From positions 1,488,001 through 1,552,000 of the forward strand of contig NZ_CP025781.1 in the NCBI RefSeq assembly GCF_004194535.1: 64,000 nucleotides of DNA, read 5' to 3'. A program made the position numbers and the translations under genes. Shown piece by piece: positions 1 to 12,894 of this stretch (its first letter is position 1; every line of letters begins with the position of its first letter). The DNA comes from Iodobacter fluviatilis. Lineage in GTDB: Bacteria; Pseudomonadota; Gammaproteobacteria; Burkholderiales; Chitinibacteraceae. Under the pieces are notes generated by a model that worked only from the letters and a program-made list of their open reading frames with translations, did no database searches and was not told the DNA's origin.

Positions 1-1763
1 AACGCAAGTTGTGAAGAGTCAACATCATGGTACGAACCAAATGTCAAGCGAACCTTAACGTCAACAACAGGGAAACCTGCCAACACACCAGCTTTCAGCG
101 TGTTCTGGATACCCTTGTCTACCGAAGGGATAAATTCACGAGGAATCGAACCACCCTTAACTTCATCAGAGAAGGAGTAACCATTGCCCTCACCAGCCGG
201 CTCAACAGTAATTACGCAATGACCGTACTGGCCCTTACCGCCAGACTGTTTCGCGTGTTTACCTTCAACATCGGCCGCGATGCGGGTAATAGTTTCGCGG
301 TATGCAACTTGCGGAGCACCCACGTTCGCTTCAACGCCAAATTCACGACGCATGCGGTCAACCAGAATTTCTAAGTGCAACTCACCCATACCAGACATAA
401 TTGTCTGGCCGGTTTCTTCGTCAGTACGCACACGGAAAGAAGGATCTTCTTTCGCCAAGCGATTCAGGGCAATACCCATCTTCTCTTGGTCTGGCTTTGT
501 TTTTGGCTCAACAGCAACGTGAATCACTGGCTCTGGGAATACCATGCGTTCCAAGATAATGAAGTCACTTGGTGCACATAAAGTCTCACCCGTAGTTACA
601 TCTTTCAAGCCAATCGCAGCCGCGATATCACCCGCATAAACTTCATCAATTTCTTGACGATCGTTTGCGTGCATTTGCACGATACGGCCAATACGCTCTT
701 TCTTATCTTTAACCGAGTTCAACACGGTATCGCCAGACTTCACGATGCCAGAGTAAACTCGGAAGAAGGTCAGCTGGCCAACATAAGGATCGCTCATCAA
801 CTTGAATGCAAGTGCAGAGAATGGAGCAGTATCAGACGCCTCGCGAGTGATAGACTCTTCTTTATGGTTCACACCCGTAATCGCAGCCACTTCAATCGGA
901 GACGGCATGAAGTCGATTACTGCGTCGAGCATGCGCTGCACACCCTTGTTCTTGAACGCACTACCGCACAACATTGGCTGAATTTCGCACGCTAAAGTAC
1001 GAATACGCAGGCCAGCTACGATATCAGCTTCGCTCAAATCACCTTCTTCAAGGTATTTGTTCATCATCTCTTCAGATGATTCAGCAGCGGCTTCCACCAT
1101 GTTTTCGCGCCATGTTTTCGCCAGTTCAAGTAATTCGGCTGGAATCTCACCGTACTCAAACTTCATGCCTTGCGATGCTTCGTCCCACAAGATTGACTTC
1201 ATCTTGATCAAGTCGACTACACCAGTAAAGCCGTCTTCAGCCCCCACCGGAATAACAACGGGCACTGGATTAGCTTTCAGGCGAATCTTCATCTGCTCAA
1301 CAACGCGGAAGAAGTTAGCACCTTGGCGATCCATCTTGTTTACGAACGCAAGACGTGGAACTTTGTATTTATTTGCTTGACGCCATACGGTTTCAGACTG
1401 AGGTTGAACACCACCCACAGCGCAGTAAACCATGCAAGCACCATCCAGAACGCGCATTGAGCGCTCAACTTCAATAGTGAAGTCAACGTGACCTGGAGTG
1501 TCAATGATGTTAATGCGATGTTCTGGGTACTGTTGCGCCATGCCTTTCCAGAACGTGGTGGTTGCAGCAGAAGTAATCGTGATACCACGCTCCTGCTCTT
1601 GCTCCATCCAGTCCATTGTTGCTGCGCCGTCATGCACTTCACCGATCTTGTGGTTTACACCGGTGTAGAACAAAACGCGTTCAGTCGTCGTCGTTTTACC
1701 GGCGTCGATGTGAGCAGAAATACCAATATTACGGTAATGCTCAATAGAAGTCTTACGTGCCAC
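1..1763 (-). CDS. fusA: Elongation factor G, partial (C-terminus beyond the left edge)
   Basis: EF-G, the ribosomal translocase GTPase. I read it from a GTG start at 1763 (protein begins [18 protein letters not shown]), preceded by an AAAGGA ribosome-binding site. The frame stays open for 587 codons to the window edge, so the last ~110 residues of a ~700-residue protein are missing. Visible motifs are the P-loop [15 protein letters not shown], switch [19 protein letters not shown] and [12 protein letters not shown], then domains II-IV including MGELHLEI and the domain IV loop [11 protein letters not shown]. It is the third gene of the str operon, 26 bp after rpsG. The order rpsL-rpsG-fusA suggests that a second tuf gene follows to the left, but that lies outside the window. 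Confidence 0.97.
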   Translation of the reverse strand, partial: MARKTSIEHYRNIGISAHIDAGKTTTTERVLFYTGVNHKIGEVHDGAATMDWMEQEQERGITITSAATTTFWKGMAQQYPEHRINIIDTPGHVDFTIEVERSMRVLDGACMVYCAVGGVQPQSETVWRQANKYKVPRLAFVNKMDRQGANFFRVVEQMKIRLKANPVPVVIPVGAEDGFTGVVDLIKMKSILWDEASQGMKFEYGEIPAELLELAKTWRENMVEAAAESSEEMMNKYLEEGDLSEADIVAGLRIRTLACEIQPMLCGSAFKNKGVQRMLDAVIDFMPSPIEVAAITGVNHKEESITREASDTAPFSALAFKLMSDPYVGQLTFFRVYSGIVKSGDTVLNSVKDKKERIGRIVQMHANDRQEIDEVYAGDIAAAIGLKDVTTGETLCAPSDFIILERMVFPEPVIHVAVEPKTKPDQEKMGIALNRLAKEDPSFRVRTDEETGQTIMSGMGELHLEILVDRMRREFGVEANVGAPQVAYRETITRIAADVEGKHAKQSGGKGQYGHCVITVEPAGEGNGYSFSDEVKGGSIPREFIPSVDKGIQNTLKAGVLAGFPVVDVKVRLTFGSYHDVDSSQLA

Positions 1764-1789
1764 GGGATAGTCCTTTCCGGGTTACGCGA

Positions 1790-2260
1790 TTAGAAGCGGT
1801 AGTGGGCGAATGCTTTATTCGCTTCTGCCATACGGTGTACTTCGTCGCGCTTCTTCATAGCGCCACCACGGCCTTCAGCCGCATCGAGGAGTTCGCCTGC
1901 TAGACGCAGATCCATCGATTTTTCACCACGTTTACGAGCCGCATCACGAACCCAACGCATCGCCAATGCCAAACGACGGCTAGGACGGACTTCGACTGGT
2001 ACTTGATAGTTTGCACCACCAACACGACGGCTTTTTACTTCAACCATTGGTTTAGCGTTACCGATTGCTGCTGAGAATACTTCCAGCGGTGATTTGCCAG
2101 TTTTTTTCTCGATTTGTACAAGTGCACCGTAAACGATACGCTCTGCAACCGCTTTCTTGCCATCCATCATGACAACGTTCATGAACTTGGTCAGCTCTTG
2201 GCTACCAAATTTTGGATCCGGTAAAACGTCACGTTTCGGTACTTCTCTGCGTCTAGGCAT
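1790..2260 (-). CDS. rpsG: 30S ribosomal protein S7
   Basis: S7 (156 aa), the primary 16S rRNA binder that nucleates the 30S head. It has the typical opening [20 protein letters not shown], the central [21 protein letters not shown] and the C-terminal [21 protein letters not shown], and is full length. It lies between rpsL and fusA on the minus strand. In Escherichia coli S7 is also the translational repressor of the str operon; whether that holds here is inference. Confidence 0.98.
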   Translation of the reverse strand: MPRRREVPKRDVLPDPKFGSQELTKFMNVVMMDGKKAVAERIVYGALVQIEKKTGKSPLEVFSAAIGNAKPMVEVKSRRVGGANYQVPVEVRPSRRLALAMRWVRDAARKRGEKSMDLRLAGELLDAAEGRGGAMKKRDEVHRMAEANKAFAHYRF

Positions 2261-2372
2261 AATTCTCTATCCTTAATATTTCATTCAGTCGGGGCTCAGC
2301 CCCTCGGTCGCCCATCAAGACGACCACTTACTCGACGGCCCAATACGGGACTCGCCGACCGTCCAGTGGCAA
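2261..2372 (-). promoter_or_regulatory. rpsL-rpsG intercistronic leader, candidate S7 autoregulatory region
   Basis: A 112-nt spacer between S12 and S7. It can fold: GTCGGGGCT pairs locally with AGCCCCTCGG, and there are several GTCG/CGAC repeats. In E. coli the rpsL-rpsG intercistronic RNA binds S7 to repress translation. I infer a similar role from position and folding potential only. Confidence 0.3.
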
Positions 2373-2747
2373 TTAAGCCTTAGGACGCTTAGTACCGTAC
2401 TTGGAGCGTGACTGCTTACGACCTTTAACGCCAGCTGTATCCAAGGAGCCGCGCACTGTGTGGTAACGCACACCCGGCAAATCCTTAACACGACCGCCGC
2501 GGATCAGCACAACGCTGTGTTCCTGCAGGTTATGGCCTTCACCACCGATGTACGAAATAACTTCGAAACCGTTGGTTAAGCGAACTTTACAAACTTTACG
2601 AAGCGCTGAGTTAGGCTTCTTAGGAGTGGTTGTGTATACACGAGTGCATACGCCACGTTTTTGTGGGCAGGACTCAAGAGCTGGCACTTTGCTCTTTGCT
2701 TTTTCCTGCTCACGACCCTTGCGGACGAGCTGGTTAATCGTTGGCAT
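2373..2747 (-). CDS. rpsL: 30S ribosomal protein S12
   Basis: S12 (124 aa), the decoding-centre protein. It starts [12 protein letters not shown] and ends KYGTKRPKA. The two loops where streptomycin-resistance substitutions are known, [12 protein letters not shown] and [13 protein letters not shown], carry the ordinary lysines, so the sequence looks like the drug-sensitive type. It is the first gene of the str operon and lies 393 bp downstream of the rpoC stop, beyond a strong terminator, so it needs its own promoter in 2748-3032. Confidence 0.98.
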   Translation of the reverse strand: MPTINQLVRKGREQEKAKSKVPALESCPQKRGVCTRVYTTTPKKPNSALRKVCKVRLTNGFEVISYIGGEGHNLQEHSVVLIRGGRVKDLPGVRYHTVRGSLDTAGVKGRKQSRSKYGTKRPKA

Positions 2748-2807
2748 TGATTACTTCCTTAGGTTAAAAATCCCCGGAGGGAACTTACTACTGCTTCTTT
2801 TTACATA

Positions 2808-2981
2808 CAAAGCATTAAACGCATTATCAGCCAGCTTATGCCGACCACGACGCCTTTGTTTCTTTGTTTTTACTACGGACGACCACTCACAACCCTTCTT
2901 TTTTAAGCAAGATTTTCATCATATCTGCAATAAAATCAAAGCATTAAGTCGATTATCAGTCCTGCTTACGCTAACCACCAC
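2808..2981. repeat. Imperfect direct repeat in the rpsL upstream region
   Basis: Two related ~44-bp units, at 2808-2851 and 2937-2981, lie about 129 bp apart in the non-coding region 2748-3032 that must hold the str operon promoter. Both begin CAAAGCATTAA, share GATTATCAG or CATTATCAG, and end CTTAYGCYRACCAC. They diverge enough to look like an old duplication. On the minus strand each carries a CTGATAAT string that could serve as a -10 element, but I see no matching -35 box that would decide it. Confidence 0.5.
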
Positions 2982-3032
2982 CGGCTCACTTCTTATCCGT
3001 ATTCATTGCTTTTAAAAGACAAAATCTTAGCC

Positions 3033-3075
3033 AAAAAAGAAGTACACAACGCCCAGCAAATGCTGAGCGTTGTGT
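3033..3075 (-). terminator. Intrinsic terminator after rpoC
   Basis: Read on the minus strand, a 14-15-bp stem (ACACAACGC.CAGCA pairing with TGCTG.GCGTTGTGT, one mismatch) has a very short loop and is followed closely by a run of six T. It lies 65 bp after the rpoC stop and separates the rpoBC unit from the str operon. Confidence 0.9.
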
Positions 3076-3140
3076 AAAAGTACAGGATTCTATTGAAATC
3101 AAGTGCTTGTCGTCAAGACAAGCTGATGATCGTTAAACCC

Positions 3141-6100
3141 TTAATCAGCACTTGCAGTGGTTTCTACCTCTGCATTTGGAGCGAAAATATCAGACAATTG
3201 ATCAACAACAGGAGCCTGACGCTTACGATTACGGTGGTAAGCTAAACCAGTACCTGCAGGAATCAAACGTCCTACAATCACGTTTTCTTTCAGGCCACGC
3301 AAGTCATCGATTTTACCCATGATGGCTGCTTCAGTCAGCACCCGCGTGGTTTCCTGGAAGGAAGCCGCTGAAATAAACGAATCAGTGGACAGAGATGCCT
3401 TGGTAATACCTAACAGAACATTATCGTAGCTTGCTGGTAACTTACCTTCAGCAATTAACTTATCGTTCACGGTAAGGACTTCGGCACGCTCAACTTGCTC
3501 ACCTTGGATGAAGGCAGAATCAGCTGAATCAGTAATGATTACTCGACGCAACATTTGACGCAGAATCACTTCAATATGCTTATCGTTAATCTTTACACCC
3601 TGCAGACGGTAAACTTCCTGCACTTCTTGTACCACGTAGCGAGATAACGCTTCGATACCTTGCAAACGCAAAATATCGTGCGGATCAATCGCGCCATCGA
3701 CAATGCTTTCACCACGGTTAACAACTTGACCATCGTGAACCAGTACGTGTTTTTCTTTCAAGATCAGGTATTCGTGCGGCGCACCTTCCAGATCTGTTAA
3801 GACTAACCGCTGCTTACCCTTGGTTTCTTTACCGAATGAAACTGTACCGGTAATTTCAGCCAACATACCTGGATCTTTCGGCACACGTGCTTCAAACAAC
3901 TCAGCAACGCGTGGCAACCCCCCTGTAATATCGCGAGTCTTAGCGGATTCTTGTGGAATACGCGCCAGTACATCACCCACACCCACAACCTGACCATCTT
4001 TCACAGTGATAATACAACCCACTTGGAAACCGATCATAACGGTGGTGTCTGTACCCGCCATTTTCACTTCGCCGCCACGCTCATCCAACAACTTAACCAT
4101 TGGACGTACGCCAGTTGCCTTACCGCCTTTACGCTTAGGATCGATAACAACCAAGGTCGAAAGACCGGTCACATCATCGACTTGCTTCATTACGGTAATA
4201 CCCTCTTCCACATTATCGAACTTCACCTGACCGGCGTATTCCGAAATAATTGGACGAGTGTGCGGATCCCACGTACCCAGTACACCACCGGCTTTAATGC
4301 TATCGCCATCTTTAACGGTCAGTGTTGCACCATAAGGTACTTTGTGACGCTCACGCTCACGACCATTGTCATCAACAACGATCACTTCAGCAGAACGTGC
4401 AATCACCACTGGATCGCCCTTGGCATTGGTCACGTAGCGCATGTTAGGGCTATACGCGATATTACCGCTGGACTTCGACTCTACTTGCGTTGCAGCAGCC
4501 GCACGCGACGCCGCCCCCCCGATGTGGAAGGTACGCATGGTCAGCTGTGTACCAGGCTCACCAATCGATTGCGCAGCGATCACACCAACAGCTTCACCTG
4601 TATTAACCAAGTGACCACGACCAAGATCACGACCATAACACGCAGCACATAAGCCATAGCGTGTTTCGCAAGACAATGGAGTACGAACTTTAACTTCATC
4701 AACGCCAAGGACTTCGATCGCTTCTACTTCGTCTTCACCGAGCAAGGTGCCCACTGGATACACGGTTTCGTGCGTCACAGGATCAATCACATCCAGTACC
4801 ACTACACGGCCCAAGATACGATCACGCAAGGCTTCGATCACGTCACCACCCTGTACTACCGCCTTCATGACGACGCCGTTCTTAGTACCGCAATCGTCTT
4901 CGATCACTACCAAGTCTTGCGTTACGTCAACCAGACGACGAGTCAGGTAACCCGAATTCGCTGTTTTCAGCGCCGTATCTGCCAGACCCTTCCGTGCACC
5001 GTGTGTGGAGATAAAGTACTGAAGAACGGTCAAGCCTTCACGGAAGTTGGTGGTAATCGGCGTTTCAATAATCGAACCGTCCGGTTTAGCCATCAAACCC
5101 CGCATACCGGCCAGCTGACGAATCTGCGCTGCAGAACCGCGGGCACCGGAATCGGCCATCATAAACACAGAGTTGAACGAGTCTTGATCGACTTCAACGC
5201 CTTCACAGTTGATAACCTTCTCTTTACCGAGCTGGTCCATCATCGCTTTGGCGATCTGATCACCGGCACGGCCCCAGATATCCACAACCTTGTTATAACG
5301 TTCACCCTGAGTCACCAGACCAGAGCTGTACTGATGCTCGATCTCACGCACTTCAGCGTAGGATTCAGCCAAGAGCTGAACCTTCTTATCTGGTACAACC
5401 ATATCATCAACGCAAATTGAGATACCGCCGCGTGTCGAATAAGCAAAACCGGTGTACATCAGTTGATCAGCAAAAATAACGGTATCTTTCAAACCGCAAC
5501 GGCGGAATGAAGCGTTAATCAGCTTACCAATTTCTTTCTTTTTCAGCGCCTTGTCGATATGGCTGAAGTCCAAGCCTTTAGGCAGAATTTCAGACAAGAT
5601 CGCACGACCCACTGTGGTGTTACGACGCACCATCTGGCTATGCCATTCGCCGTCTTCGTCTCGTACCCATTCTTTCAAACGGATATCAACACGCGTTTGC
5701 AAGGTCACTTCCTTGCTCGCATAAGCACGCATTGCTTCGCTTACGTCGATCAGGTACATGCCCTCGCCCTTGGCATTGATACGCTCACGAGTCATGTAAT
5801 ACAGACCCAGCACGATATCCTGCGAAGGAACGATAATTGGCTCGCCGTTTGCAGGCGACAATACGTTGTTAGAAGCCAGCATCAAGGTGCGTGCTTCCAT
5901 CTGCGCTTCAAGGCTCAGTGGAACGTGAACAGCCATCTGGTCACCGTCAAAGTCGGCATTGAATGCCGCGCAGACGAGTGGATGCAGTTGAATCGCTTTA
6001 CCTTCGATCAACACTGGCTCAAACGCTTGAATACCCAAGCGGTGAAGTGTTGGCGCACGGTTCAAGAGAATCGGATGTTCACGAATCACGTCTTCCAAGA

Positions 6101-7331
6101 TGTCCCAAACGACTGGATCTTGGGCTTCAACCATTTTCTTCGCCGCTTTAATGGTGGTCGCAAGACCAAGCACTTCAAGCTTGTGGAAAATAAATGGCTT
6201 GAACAGCTCCAGACCCATCAGTTTTGGCAAGCCGCACTGATGCAGACGCAGTGTCGGGCCAACGGTAATAACCGAACGACCAGAATAATCTACGCGCTTA
6301 CCCAACAAGTTCTGACGGAAACGACCGCCCTTACCCTTGATCATATCTGCCAAGGATTTGAGAGGACGCTTGTTCGCACCCGTCATCGCTTTACCGCGAC
6401 GGCCGTTATCGAGCAAGGAATCAACCGCTTCTTGCAACATACGCTTTTCATTACGCACGATAATTTCAGGCGCGCGCAATTCTAAAAGACGTTTCAGACG
6501 GTTATTACGGTTAATCACGCGACGGTACAGATCGTTCAGATCCGAAGTAGCGAAACGACCACCATCCAATGGTACGAGAGGACGTAATTCTGGCGGTAAT
6601 ACAGGCAGAACTTCCAAAACCATCCATTCTGGCTTGATGCCGGAACGCTGGAAAGCTTCCAGCACTTTCAGGCGCTTAGAAATCTTCTTGATTTTGGTTT
6701 CAGAGCCGGTGGAGGACAATTCAGCACGCAAGGTGGTGATTTGGTCTTCTACATCCATGCTCTTCAAGAGTTCACGCACCGCTTCCGCACCCATCAGGGC
6801 TACGAATTCGTCACCGTACTCTTCAACTTTATTGAAGTAATCTTCTTCCGTCAGCAATTGGCCACGTGTGAGCGGCGTCATGCCTGGCTCGATCACCACA
6901 AAACCTTCGAAGTAAAGTACGCGTTCGATATCACGCAATGGGATATCAAGCACCATACCTAAACGCGAAGGCAGGGATTTCAAGAACCAAATGTGCGCAA
7001 CTGGGCTAGCCAGTTCAATGTGTCCCATGCGGTCGCGACGAACCTTAGACAGAGTCACTTCCACACCGCACTTTTCGCAGATCACGCCACGATGCTTCAG
7101 GCGTTTGTACTTACCGCACAGGCATTCGTAATCTTTGATTGGGCCAAAAATACGCGCGCAAAATAAGCCATCACGTTCCGGCTTAAATGTACGGTAGTTA
7201 ATGGTTTCCGGCTTTTTTACTTCGCCGAACGACCAAGAGCGGATTTTTTCTGGCGATGCCAGACCGATCTTAATCGCATCAAATTCTTCATTTGCAGCAA
7301 CTTGCTTGAAGAGTTCGAGTAAGCCTTTCAT
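3141..7331 (-). CDS. rpoC: DNA-directed RNA polymerase subunit beta'
   Basis: RpoC, the largest RNA polymerase subunit (1396 aa from this start). I chose ATG 7331 ([11 protein letters not shown]), which has GGAG upstream and matches the family start. The frame also opens at a TTG at 7382, adding 17 residues that look like leader. Visible motifs are the N-terminal zinc ribbon [20 protein letters not shown], the catalytic magnesium loop NADFDGD with Asp460/462/464, the trigger-loop region near [16 protein letters not shown], and the second zinc site [19 protein letters not shown]. It follows rpoB by 67 bp, a gap that contains a GGCGGGCA/TGCCCGCC hairpin (7362-7380) without a T-run. Confidence 0.98.
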   Translation of the reverse strand: MKGLLELFKQVAANEEFDAIKIGLASPEKIRSWSFGEVKKPETINYRTFKPERDGLFCARIFGPIKDYECLCGKYKRLKHRGVICEKCGVEVTLSKVRRDRMGHIELASPVAHIWFLKSLPSRLGMVLDIPLRDIERVLYFEGFVVIEPGMTPLTRGQLLTEEDYFNKVEEYGDEFVALMGAEAVRELLKSMDVEDQITTLRAELSSTGSETKIKKISKRLKVLEAFQRSGIKPEWMVLEVLPVLPPELRPLVPLDGGRFATSDLNDLYRRVINRNNRLKRLLELRAPEIIVRNEKRMLQEAVDSLLDNGRRGKAMTGANKRPLKSLADMIKGKGGRFRQNLLGKRVDYSGRSVITVGPTLRLHQCGLPKLMGLELFKPFIFHKLEVLGLATTIKAAKKMVEAQDPVVWDILEDVIREHPILLNRAPTLHRLGIQAFEPVLIEGKAIQLHPLVCAAFNADFDGDQMAVHVPLSLEAQMEARTLMLASNNVLSPANGEPIIVPSQDIVLGLYYMTRERINAKGEGMYLIDVSEAMRAYASKEVTLQTRVDIRLKEWVRDEDGEWHSQMVRRNTTVGRAILSEILPKGLDFSHIDKALKKKEIGKLINASFRRCGLKDTVIFADQLMYTGFAYSTRGGISICVDDMVVPDKKVQLLAESYAEVREIEHQYSSGLVTQGERYNKVVDIWGRAGDQIAKAMMDQLGKEKVINCEGVEVDQDSFNSVFMMADSGARGSAAQIRQLAGMRGLMAKPDGSIIETPITTNFREGLTVLQYFISTHGARKGLADTALKTANSGYLTRRLVDVTQDLVVIEDDCGTKNGVVMKAVVQGGDVIEALRDRILGRVVVLDVIDPVTHETVYPVGTLLGEDEVEAIEVLGVDEVKVRTPLSCETRYGLCAACYGRDLGRGHLVNTGEAVGVIAAQSIGEPGTQLTMRTFHIGGAASRAAAATQVESKSSGNIAYSPNMRYVTNAKGDPVVIARSAEVIVVDDNGRERERHKVPYGATLTVKDGDSIKAGGVLGTWDPHTRPIISEYAGQVKFDNVEEGITVMKQVDDVTGLSTLVVIDPKRKGGKATGVRPMVKLLDERGGEVKMAGTDTTVMIGFQVGCIITVKDGQVVGVGDVLARIPQESAKTRDITGGLPRVAELFEARVPKDPGMLAEITGTVSFGKETKGKQRLVLTDLEGAPHEYLILKEKHVLVHDGQVVNRGESIVDGAIDPHDILRLQGIEALSRYVVQEVQEVYRLQGVKINDKHIEVILRQMLRRVIITDSADSAFIQGEQVERAEVLTVNDKLIAEGKLPASYDNVLLGITKASLSTDSFISAASFQETTRVLTEAAIMGKIDDLRGLKENVIVGRLIPAGTGLAYHRNRKRQAPVVDQLSDIFAPNAEVETTASAD

Positions 7332-7398
7332 TCTTTGACTCCAGTGAGGCGTTCGGGGTGTGGCGGGCACTTTGCCCGCCAACTAACTACCCCACGAA

Positions 7399-10300
7399 TC
7401 AATACGTTTCCAGATCAATATCGATACCGAGTGAGCGGATTTCCTTCACAAGCACATTGAAGGATTCCGGCATGCCCGCATCAATCCGGTGATCGCCCTT
7501 CACGATGTTTTCATACACCTTAGTACGACCGTTCACATCATCCGACTTCACGGTCAACATTTCTTGCAAGGTGTATGCTGCACCGTATGCTTCCAACGCC
7601 CAAACTTCCATCTCCCCGAAGCGCTGACCACCAAACTGAGCTTTACCGCCCAGTGGCTGTTGCGTAACGAGTGAGTAAGGACCAGTGGAGCGAGCGTGCA
7701 TCTTATCGTCAACCAAGTGATGCAGTTTCAGATAGTGCATCACACCAACTGTAACCTTTCGCTCAAATGGCTCACCGTTACGGCCATCAAACAGCTGCAT
7801 TTGTGTCTTGCTGCTGTTGAAATCCAGTAACTGGGTGTGTGGATCTTCGCTTGGGTAAGCTAAATCCAACATCTGATAGATTTCCGACTCTTTCGCACCG
7901 TCAAATACTGGGCTTGCAAAAGTCATACCGTTACGCAGGCCACGTGCCAACTCGATCAACTCTTCATCAGTCAGACCGTCAATGTCTTCAGTCTTACCAC
8001 TGGTGTTATAGATCTTGTTCAAGTAAGCGCGCATATCAAGCAGCATACCGGCACGTTGCTCACGGAGCATCGCATCAATACGCTGACCAATACCCTTAGC
8101 CGCCCAACCTAAGTGCATTTCCAGAATCTGACCAATGTTCATCCGCGAAGGAACGCCCAATGGGTTCAGAACGATATCTACCGTTGTACCATCTGCCATG
8201 TATGGCAGATCTTCAATCGGCAGAATCTTGGAAACCACACCCTTGTTACCGTGACGGCCGGCCATCTTATCGCCAGGCTGCAAGCGACGTTTAACCGCCA
8301 CATACACTTTCACCATCTTGATCACGCCAGGTGGCAATTCATCACCTTGAGTCAGCTTACGTTTTTTATCTTCAAAACGCAGATCAAACTCAGTACGCAT
8401 CTGACCAATCAGGTCTTTCATGGCTTCTAGCTGGCGAGCGGACTCTTCGTCTGCTAAGCGGATATCAAACCAATCAATCTTTGCTGGCAAGCCAAGCAAA
8501 TATTCTTTGGTGATTTCTACGCCCTTAGCCAACCTCATTGGGCCGCCGTTGGCTACTTTGCCCACAATCATACGTTCAATACGCTCGAATAAATCGCTTT
8601 GTACAATACGTAATTGATCGTTCAGATCTTGGCGGTAACGACGCAATTGATCATCGATGATGGATTGGGCACGACGATCGCGCTCCACGCCTTCACGAGT
8701 AAACACTTGCACGTCAATAACCGTACCCACCATGCCAGACGGCACGCGCAGCGAGGTATCTTTAACGTCGGAGGCTTTTTCACCGAAGATCGCACGCAAG
8801 AGCTTTTCTTCAGGAGTCAGCTGGGTTTCACCCTTAGGTGTCACCTTACCGCACAATACATCACCCGCTTCAACTTCTGCACCGATGTAAACCACGCCAG
8901 ACTCATCCAAACGGCCTAGCATGCGCTCAGACAGATTAGAGATATCACGGGTAATTTCTTCAGCACCCAGCTTGGTGTCACGCGCCATCACGTTCAATTC
9001 TTCGATGTGAATCGAAGTATAACGATCGTTAGCAACCACATCTTCCGAGATCAAAATCGAATCTTCGAAGTTGAAACCGTTCCATGGCATAAACGCGATC
9101 ATCATATTCTGACCCAGAGCCATTTCGCCCAAGTCAGTTGAAGCGCCATCCGCAATAACATCACCCTTGGCAATAATACTGCCACGGATAACCACTGGTT
9201 TTTGGTTGGTATTGGTGTTCTGGTTAGAACGAGTAAATTTAATCAGGTTGTAAATATCTACACCTGTTTCACCCGCAATCGCTTCGTCATCGTTGACACG
9301 AATAACCACACGAGCTGCATCAACATAATCAACCACACCGCCGCGTAAAGCAGTGACTGCTGTACCCGAGTCAGTTGCACATGTGCGTTCAATACCCGTA
9401 CCTACAAACGGCGCTTGAGCGCGTAAGCAAGGCACAGCTTGACGCTGCATGTTGGCCCCCATCAACGCACGGTTAGCGTCATCGTGTTCCAAGAATGGAA
9501 TCAATGAAGCCGCTACCGACACGATCTGGCTAGGAGCCACATCCATGTACTGCACGCGATCTGGCGTTGCCACGATCGTGTCACCATTGGATCGACAAGT
9601 AACGAGTTCGTCAGTTAAACGACCTTCTTCGTCAAACTCGGCATTCGCCTGAGCGACAACATACTTACCTTCTTCAATCGCAGACAGATATTCGATTTGG
9701 TCGGTAACTTTACAATCGATCACTTTGCGATACGGTGTTTCCAAGAAGCCGTAGCTGTTGGTACGCGCATAACAAGAAAGCGAATTGATCAGACCAATGT
9801 TTGGCCCTTCCGGTGTTTCGATCGGGCAAACGCGACCGTAATGCGTCGGATGCACGTCACGAACCTCAAAGCCAGCGCGCTCGCGAGTCAAACCGCCTGG
9901 TCCCAAAGCAGAAACACGACGCTTGTGCGTGATTTCTGACAATGGATTGGTTTGATCCATAAATTGCGATAGCTGTGAAGAACCGAAGAACTCTTTAATA
10001 GCCGCCGATACAGGCTTGGCATTAATCAAATCATGCGGCATCAGGTTGTCTGATTCTGCTTGCGATAAACGCTCTTTAACTGCGCGTTCTACACGAACCA
10101 AGCCAGCACGGAATTGGTTTTCGGCCAACTCACCCACCGAGCGCACACGACGATTGCCCAAGTGATCGATATCATCGATATCGCCACGGCCGTTACGCAA
10201 TTCTAAGAGGATACCGATCACAGCAATGATGTCTTCTGTGCACAGAATACCTGCACCCTCAACACCACGCGGACCCGCTTCTTCGTAGAAACGACGCTGC

Positions 10301-11583
10301 CAACCTGGTGCTTTTTCTTCTAAGCGATCAGGATAAGCACGGCGGTTAAACTTCATGCGACCTACTGCAGATAGATCGTAACGCTCAGGCGCGAAGAACA
10401 AGCCCTTAAACAGCGCTTCAACTGAATCTTCGGTTGGCGGCTCACCAGGGCGCATCATGCGATAGATAGCTACGCGAGCACCGTACTGATCAGCCACATC
10501 ATCTGAACGCAATGTCTGGGACAGGAATGCACCTTGATCCAGATCATTAACAAACAGCACATTCACCGACTTCACATCGGCCATATCCAACTTAACAGCC
10601 AGATCTTCGGTCACTTCTTCATTGGCCTTTGCCAGCACTTCGCCGGTAATAGGATCAACAACATTGTGAGCCAAGATACGGCCATAGAAGAAGTCCAAAG
10701 GCACTGGAATCTTCTGCAAACCAGACGCATTGATATCGCGAATCGTTTTAGCTGTAATACGTTTATCTTTTTGTACGAGTACTTTACCGTCGTCAGCAAC
10801 GATATCGAACTTCGCAACTTCACCTTTTAGACGTTCAGCCACGAGCTCTAGGCACAGGCCATCTTCATCCATCAGGAATGTATCGGTATCAAAGAAACCC
10901 GCCAGAATTTGTTCTGGGTTGTAACCCAGAGCTTTCAGCAGGGTTGTTACCGGCATCTTGCGACGACGGTCGATACGGAAGAACAACAGATCTTTTGGAT
11001 CAAACTCAAAATCTAACCAAGAGCCACGGTACGGAATAATCCGCGCCGAGAACAGCAACTTGCCAGAAGAGTGCGTTTTACCCTTATCGTGCTCAAAGAA
11101 CACGCCAGGTGAACGATGCAGCTGGCTAACAATAACCCGCTCTGTTCCGTTAATCACAAAAGAACCAGTACGCGTCATTAATGGCACTTCGCCAAAGTAA
11201 ACGTCTTGTTCTTTCACTTCTTTGATGGTTGGCTTAGATGCTTCGCGATCCATGATCACGAGGCGTACGCGCGCGCGCAGCGGAGCGGCGAAGGTAATCC
11301 CTCGCTGCTGACACTCAAGCACATCAAAAGCAGGATCGCCGAGGGAGTAATGCACAAACTCCAATCGAGCGTTTTCGTTATGAGAGACGATAGGGAAAAT
11401 CGAATTAAACGCTGCTTGTAGACCGATCATCCGGCGTGAATCTGCCGGAACCCCTAGCTGCAGGTATTCGCTATAAGAATCGATCTGTGTTGCGAGCAGG
11501 AACGGCACCTCAAGGACGCTCTTCCGTTTCGCAAAACTTTTACGAATGCGTTTTTTCTCAGTGAACGAGTACTTGATACTCAT
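7399..11583 (-). CDS. rpoB: DNA-directed RNA polymerase subunit beta
   Basis: RpoB (1394 aa). The start is ATG 11583 ([20 protein letters not shown]), preceded by GGAGAG; a 33-residue upstream extension of the open frame lacks family support. The rifampicin-binding region [20 protein letters not shown]...[11 protein letters not shown] looks wild type. The hybrid-binding segment [12 protein letters not shown] and the C-terminal [24 protein letters not shown] are present. It is cotranscribed with rplJL upstream, through the hairpin at 11751-11774, and with rpoC downstream. Confidence 0.98.
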   Translation of the reverse strand: MSIKYSFTEKKRIRKSFAKRKSVLEVPFLLATQIDSYSEYLQLGVPADSRRMIGLQAAFNSIFPIVSHNENARLEFVHYSLGDPAFDVLECQQRGITFAAPLRARVRLVIMDREASKPTIKEVKEQDVYFGEVPLMTRTGSFVINGTERVIVSQLHRSPGVFFEHDKGKTHSSGKLLFSARIIPYRGSWLDFEFDPKDLLFFRIDRRRKMPVTTLLKALGYNPEQILAGFFDTDTFLMDEDGLCLELVAERLKGEVAKFDIVADDGKVLVQKDKRITAKTIRDINASGLQKIPVPLDFFYGRILAHNVVDPITGEVLAKANEEVTEDLAVKLDMADVKSVNVLFVNDLDQGAFLSQTLRSDDVADQYGARVAIYRMMRPGEPPTEDSVEALFKGLFFAPERYDLSAVGRMKFNRRAYPDRLEEKAPGWQRRFYEEAGPRGVEGAGILCTEDIIAVIGILLELRNGRGDIDDIDHLGNRRVRSVGELAENQFRAGLVRVERAVKERLSQAESDNLMPHDLINAKPVSAAIKEFFGSSQLSQFMDQTNPLSEITHKRRVSALGPGGLTRERAGFEVRDVHPTHYGRVCPIETPEGPNIGLINSLSCYARTNSYGFLETPYRKVIDCKVTDQIEYLSAIEEGKYVVAQANAEFDEEGRLTDELVTCRSNGDTIVATPDRVQYMDVAPSQIVSVAASLIPFLEHDDANRALMGANMQRQAVPCLRAQAPFVGTGIERTCATDSGTAVTALRGGVVDYVDAARVVIRVNDDEAIAGETGVDIYNLIKFTRSNQNTNTNQKPVVIRGSIIAKGDVIADGASTDLGEMALGQNMMIAFMPWNGFNFEDSILISEDVVANDRYTSIHIEELNVMARDTKLGAEEITRDISNLSERMLGRLDESGVVYIGAEVEAGDVLCGKVTPKGETQLTPEEKLLRAIFGEKASDVKDTSLRVPSGMVGTVIDVQVFTREGVERDRRAQSIIDDQLRRYRQDLNDQLRIVQSDLFERIERMIVGKVANGGPMRLAKGVEITKEYLLGLPAKIDWFDIRLADEESARQLEAMKDLIGQMRTEFDLRFEDKKRKLTQGDELPPGVIKMVKVYVAVKRRLQPGDKMAGRHGNKGVVSKILPIEDLPYMADGTTVDIVLNPLGVPSRMNIGQILEMHLGWAAKGIGQRIDAMLREQRAGMLLDMRAYLNKIYNTSGKTEDIDGLTDEELIELARGLRNGMTFASPVFDGAKESEIYQMLDLAYPSEDPHTQLLDFNSSKTQMQLFDGRNGEPFERKVTVGVMHYLKLHHLVDDKMHARSTGPYSLVTQQPLGGKAQFGGQRFGEMEVWALEAYGAAYTLQEMLTVKSDDVNGRTKVYENIVKGDHRIDAGMPESFNVLVKEIRSLGIDIDLETY

Positions 11584-11744
11584 AAACTCTCCATGGAGTG
11601 GGGCGCAAAGGACAAACCGCAAACGCCCGCCAACGTGTTTGTGAGCGGTTTCCGGTTTGACAACTGCTTGCAAAGTACACAAGCTGGATTCCGCTAACCG
11701 ACAAATATCGGGATCAGCTGTAAGCTAAGCAATAGACACAAACG

Positions 11745-11774
11745 CAAAAGGGCAGGCGGATTCCTCCGCCTGCC
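11745..11774 (-). terminator. Attenuating hairpin between rplL and rpoB
   Basis: A perfect 10-bp GC-rich stem (GGCAGGCGGA/TCCGCCTGCC) with a 4-nt loop, followed on the minus strand by CTTTTGCG, lies 23 bp after the rplL stop. The short T-run suggests partial termination. In E. coli a partial terminator at this position lowers rpoBC relative to rplJL; the same role here is inference. Confidence 0.7.
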
Positions 11775-11796
11775 TTCACTACATACTAAATAATGC

Positions 11797-12165
11797 TTAC
11801 TTCATCTCAGCTGTTGCACCAGCTTCAACGAGTTTCTTAACCATAGCTTCTGCATCAGCCTTAGAAATACCTTCTTTCAGAGACTTAGGAGCGCCGTCAA
11901 CTAGGTCTTTCGCTTCTTTCAGGCCAAGACCTGTCAGCTCACGAACGATCTTGATGGTACCTACTTTGTTAGCGCCAGCGCCAGTCAGAATTACATCGAA
12001 TTCTGTCTTTTCTTCAGCGGCAGCACCAGCTGCAGCAGGGCCTGCAACTGCAACAGCAGCAGCTGAAACGCCAAACTTTTCTTCGAATGCCTTAACTAGC
12101 TCATTCAATTCCATTACGGTTAAAGCAGATACTGCTTCGAGGATATCGTCTTTAGTCAGAGCCAT
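11797..12165 (-). CDS. rplL: 50S ribosomal protein L7/L12
   Basis: L7/L12 (122 aa), the multi-copy stalk protein that recruits translational GTPases. It has an N-terminal dimerisation helix ([32 protein letters not shown]), an Ala/Gly-rich hinge around residues 35-52, and a C-terminal domain with the conserved [27 protein letters not shown]. It is the second gene of the rplJL unit, 60 bp after rplJ. Confidence 0.98.
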   Translation of the reverse strand: MALTKDDILEAVSALTVMELNELVKAFEEKFGVSAAAVAVAGPAAAGAAAEEKTEFDVILTGAGANKVGTIKIVRELTGLGLKEAKDLVDGAPKSLKEGISKADAEAMVKKLVEAGATAEMK

Positions 12166-12225
12166 TTATTAATACTCCTGAAAATCTTGTCTGTTTTAAT
12201 ACAACAATCGTGTTTAAGTAATCTT

Positions 12226-12768
12226 TTATGCAGTTGTTTCTTCGGCTGGGGCTTCTGCAGCCTCCACCGGAGCGGCAACGCCTTCGGACTTCTTCTCTGC
12301 CAGCGCGGCAAGGCCACGTGCGAAACCAGCCATCGGTGCTTGCATAACGTACAGCAACTTGGACAGCAGTTCTTCACGGCTTGGAATAGATGCGAGAACA
12401 GCTACTTCTTCTGCATTCATTACCTTACCATCATAAGAACCAGCCTTGATCACAATTTTCGCGTCTTTCTTAGCGAATTCGTTCAAGACCTTTGCTGCAG
12501 CTACTGGGTCTTCGGAAATACCGTACACCAGTGGGCCAACCATTTGGTCTGCCAACTCAGCGAACGGAGTTCCTGCAACCGCACGGCGTGCCAACGTATT
12601 TTTCAGAACACGCAGGAACACACCTGACTCACGCGCTTGTTTGCGCAGTGTAGTCATGCTTGCAACGCCGATACCTCGGTATTCAGCGATAATAATCGTC
12701 TGAGCTGTAGCAACTTCTGCTGCGATCTCAGCGACTACCGCCTTTTTGTCTTCAAGATTGAGACTCAA
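12226..12768 (-). CDS. rplJ: 50S ribosomal protein L10
   Basis: L10 (180 aa), the stalk base that anchors L7/L12 dimers to 23S rRNA. It begins [20 protein letters not shown], contains the L10 core [23 protein letters not shown] and ends in an acidic Ala/Glu-rich tail. Its 271-bp 5' region carries the L10 leader, so it is probably autoregulated by the L10-L12 complex. Confidence 0.97.
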   Translation of the reverse strand: MSLNLEDKKAVVAEIAAEVATAQTIIIAEYRGIGVASMTTLRKQARESGVFLRVLKNTLARRAVAGTPFAELADQMVGPLVYGISEDPVAAAKVLNEFAKKDAKIVIKAGSYDGKVMNAEEVAVLASIPSREELLSKLLYVMQAPMAGFARGLAALAEKKSEGVAAPVEAAEAPAEETTA

Positions 12769-12894
12769 GGTCTACCTCCATTGGTTAGTAGTTCAGCGCG
12801 AATAAATCGCACCACCCAATCAAACGGCGACCTTTAATTCAGGAGACCTAACAACATCGCCACAACGGCAATGCATTTAGAACCTATAGATTCG

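Noticed and set aside
5559-6485. 308-codon plus-strand open frame opposite rpoC
   Set aside because: It is antisense to a highly conserved gene. Composition follows the codon structure of rpoC, and there is no ribosome-binding site or family likeness.
7332-7382. 17-residue N-terminal extension of RpoC from a TTG
   Set aside because: ATG 7331 has GGAG at proper distance and matches the family start; the extension includes a hairpin.
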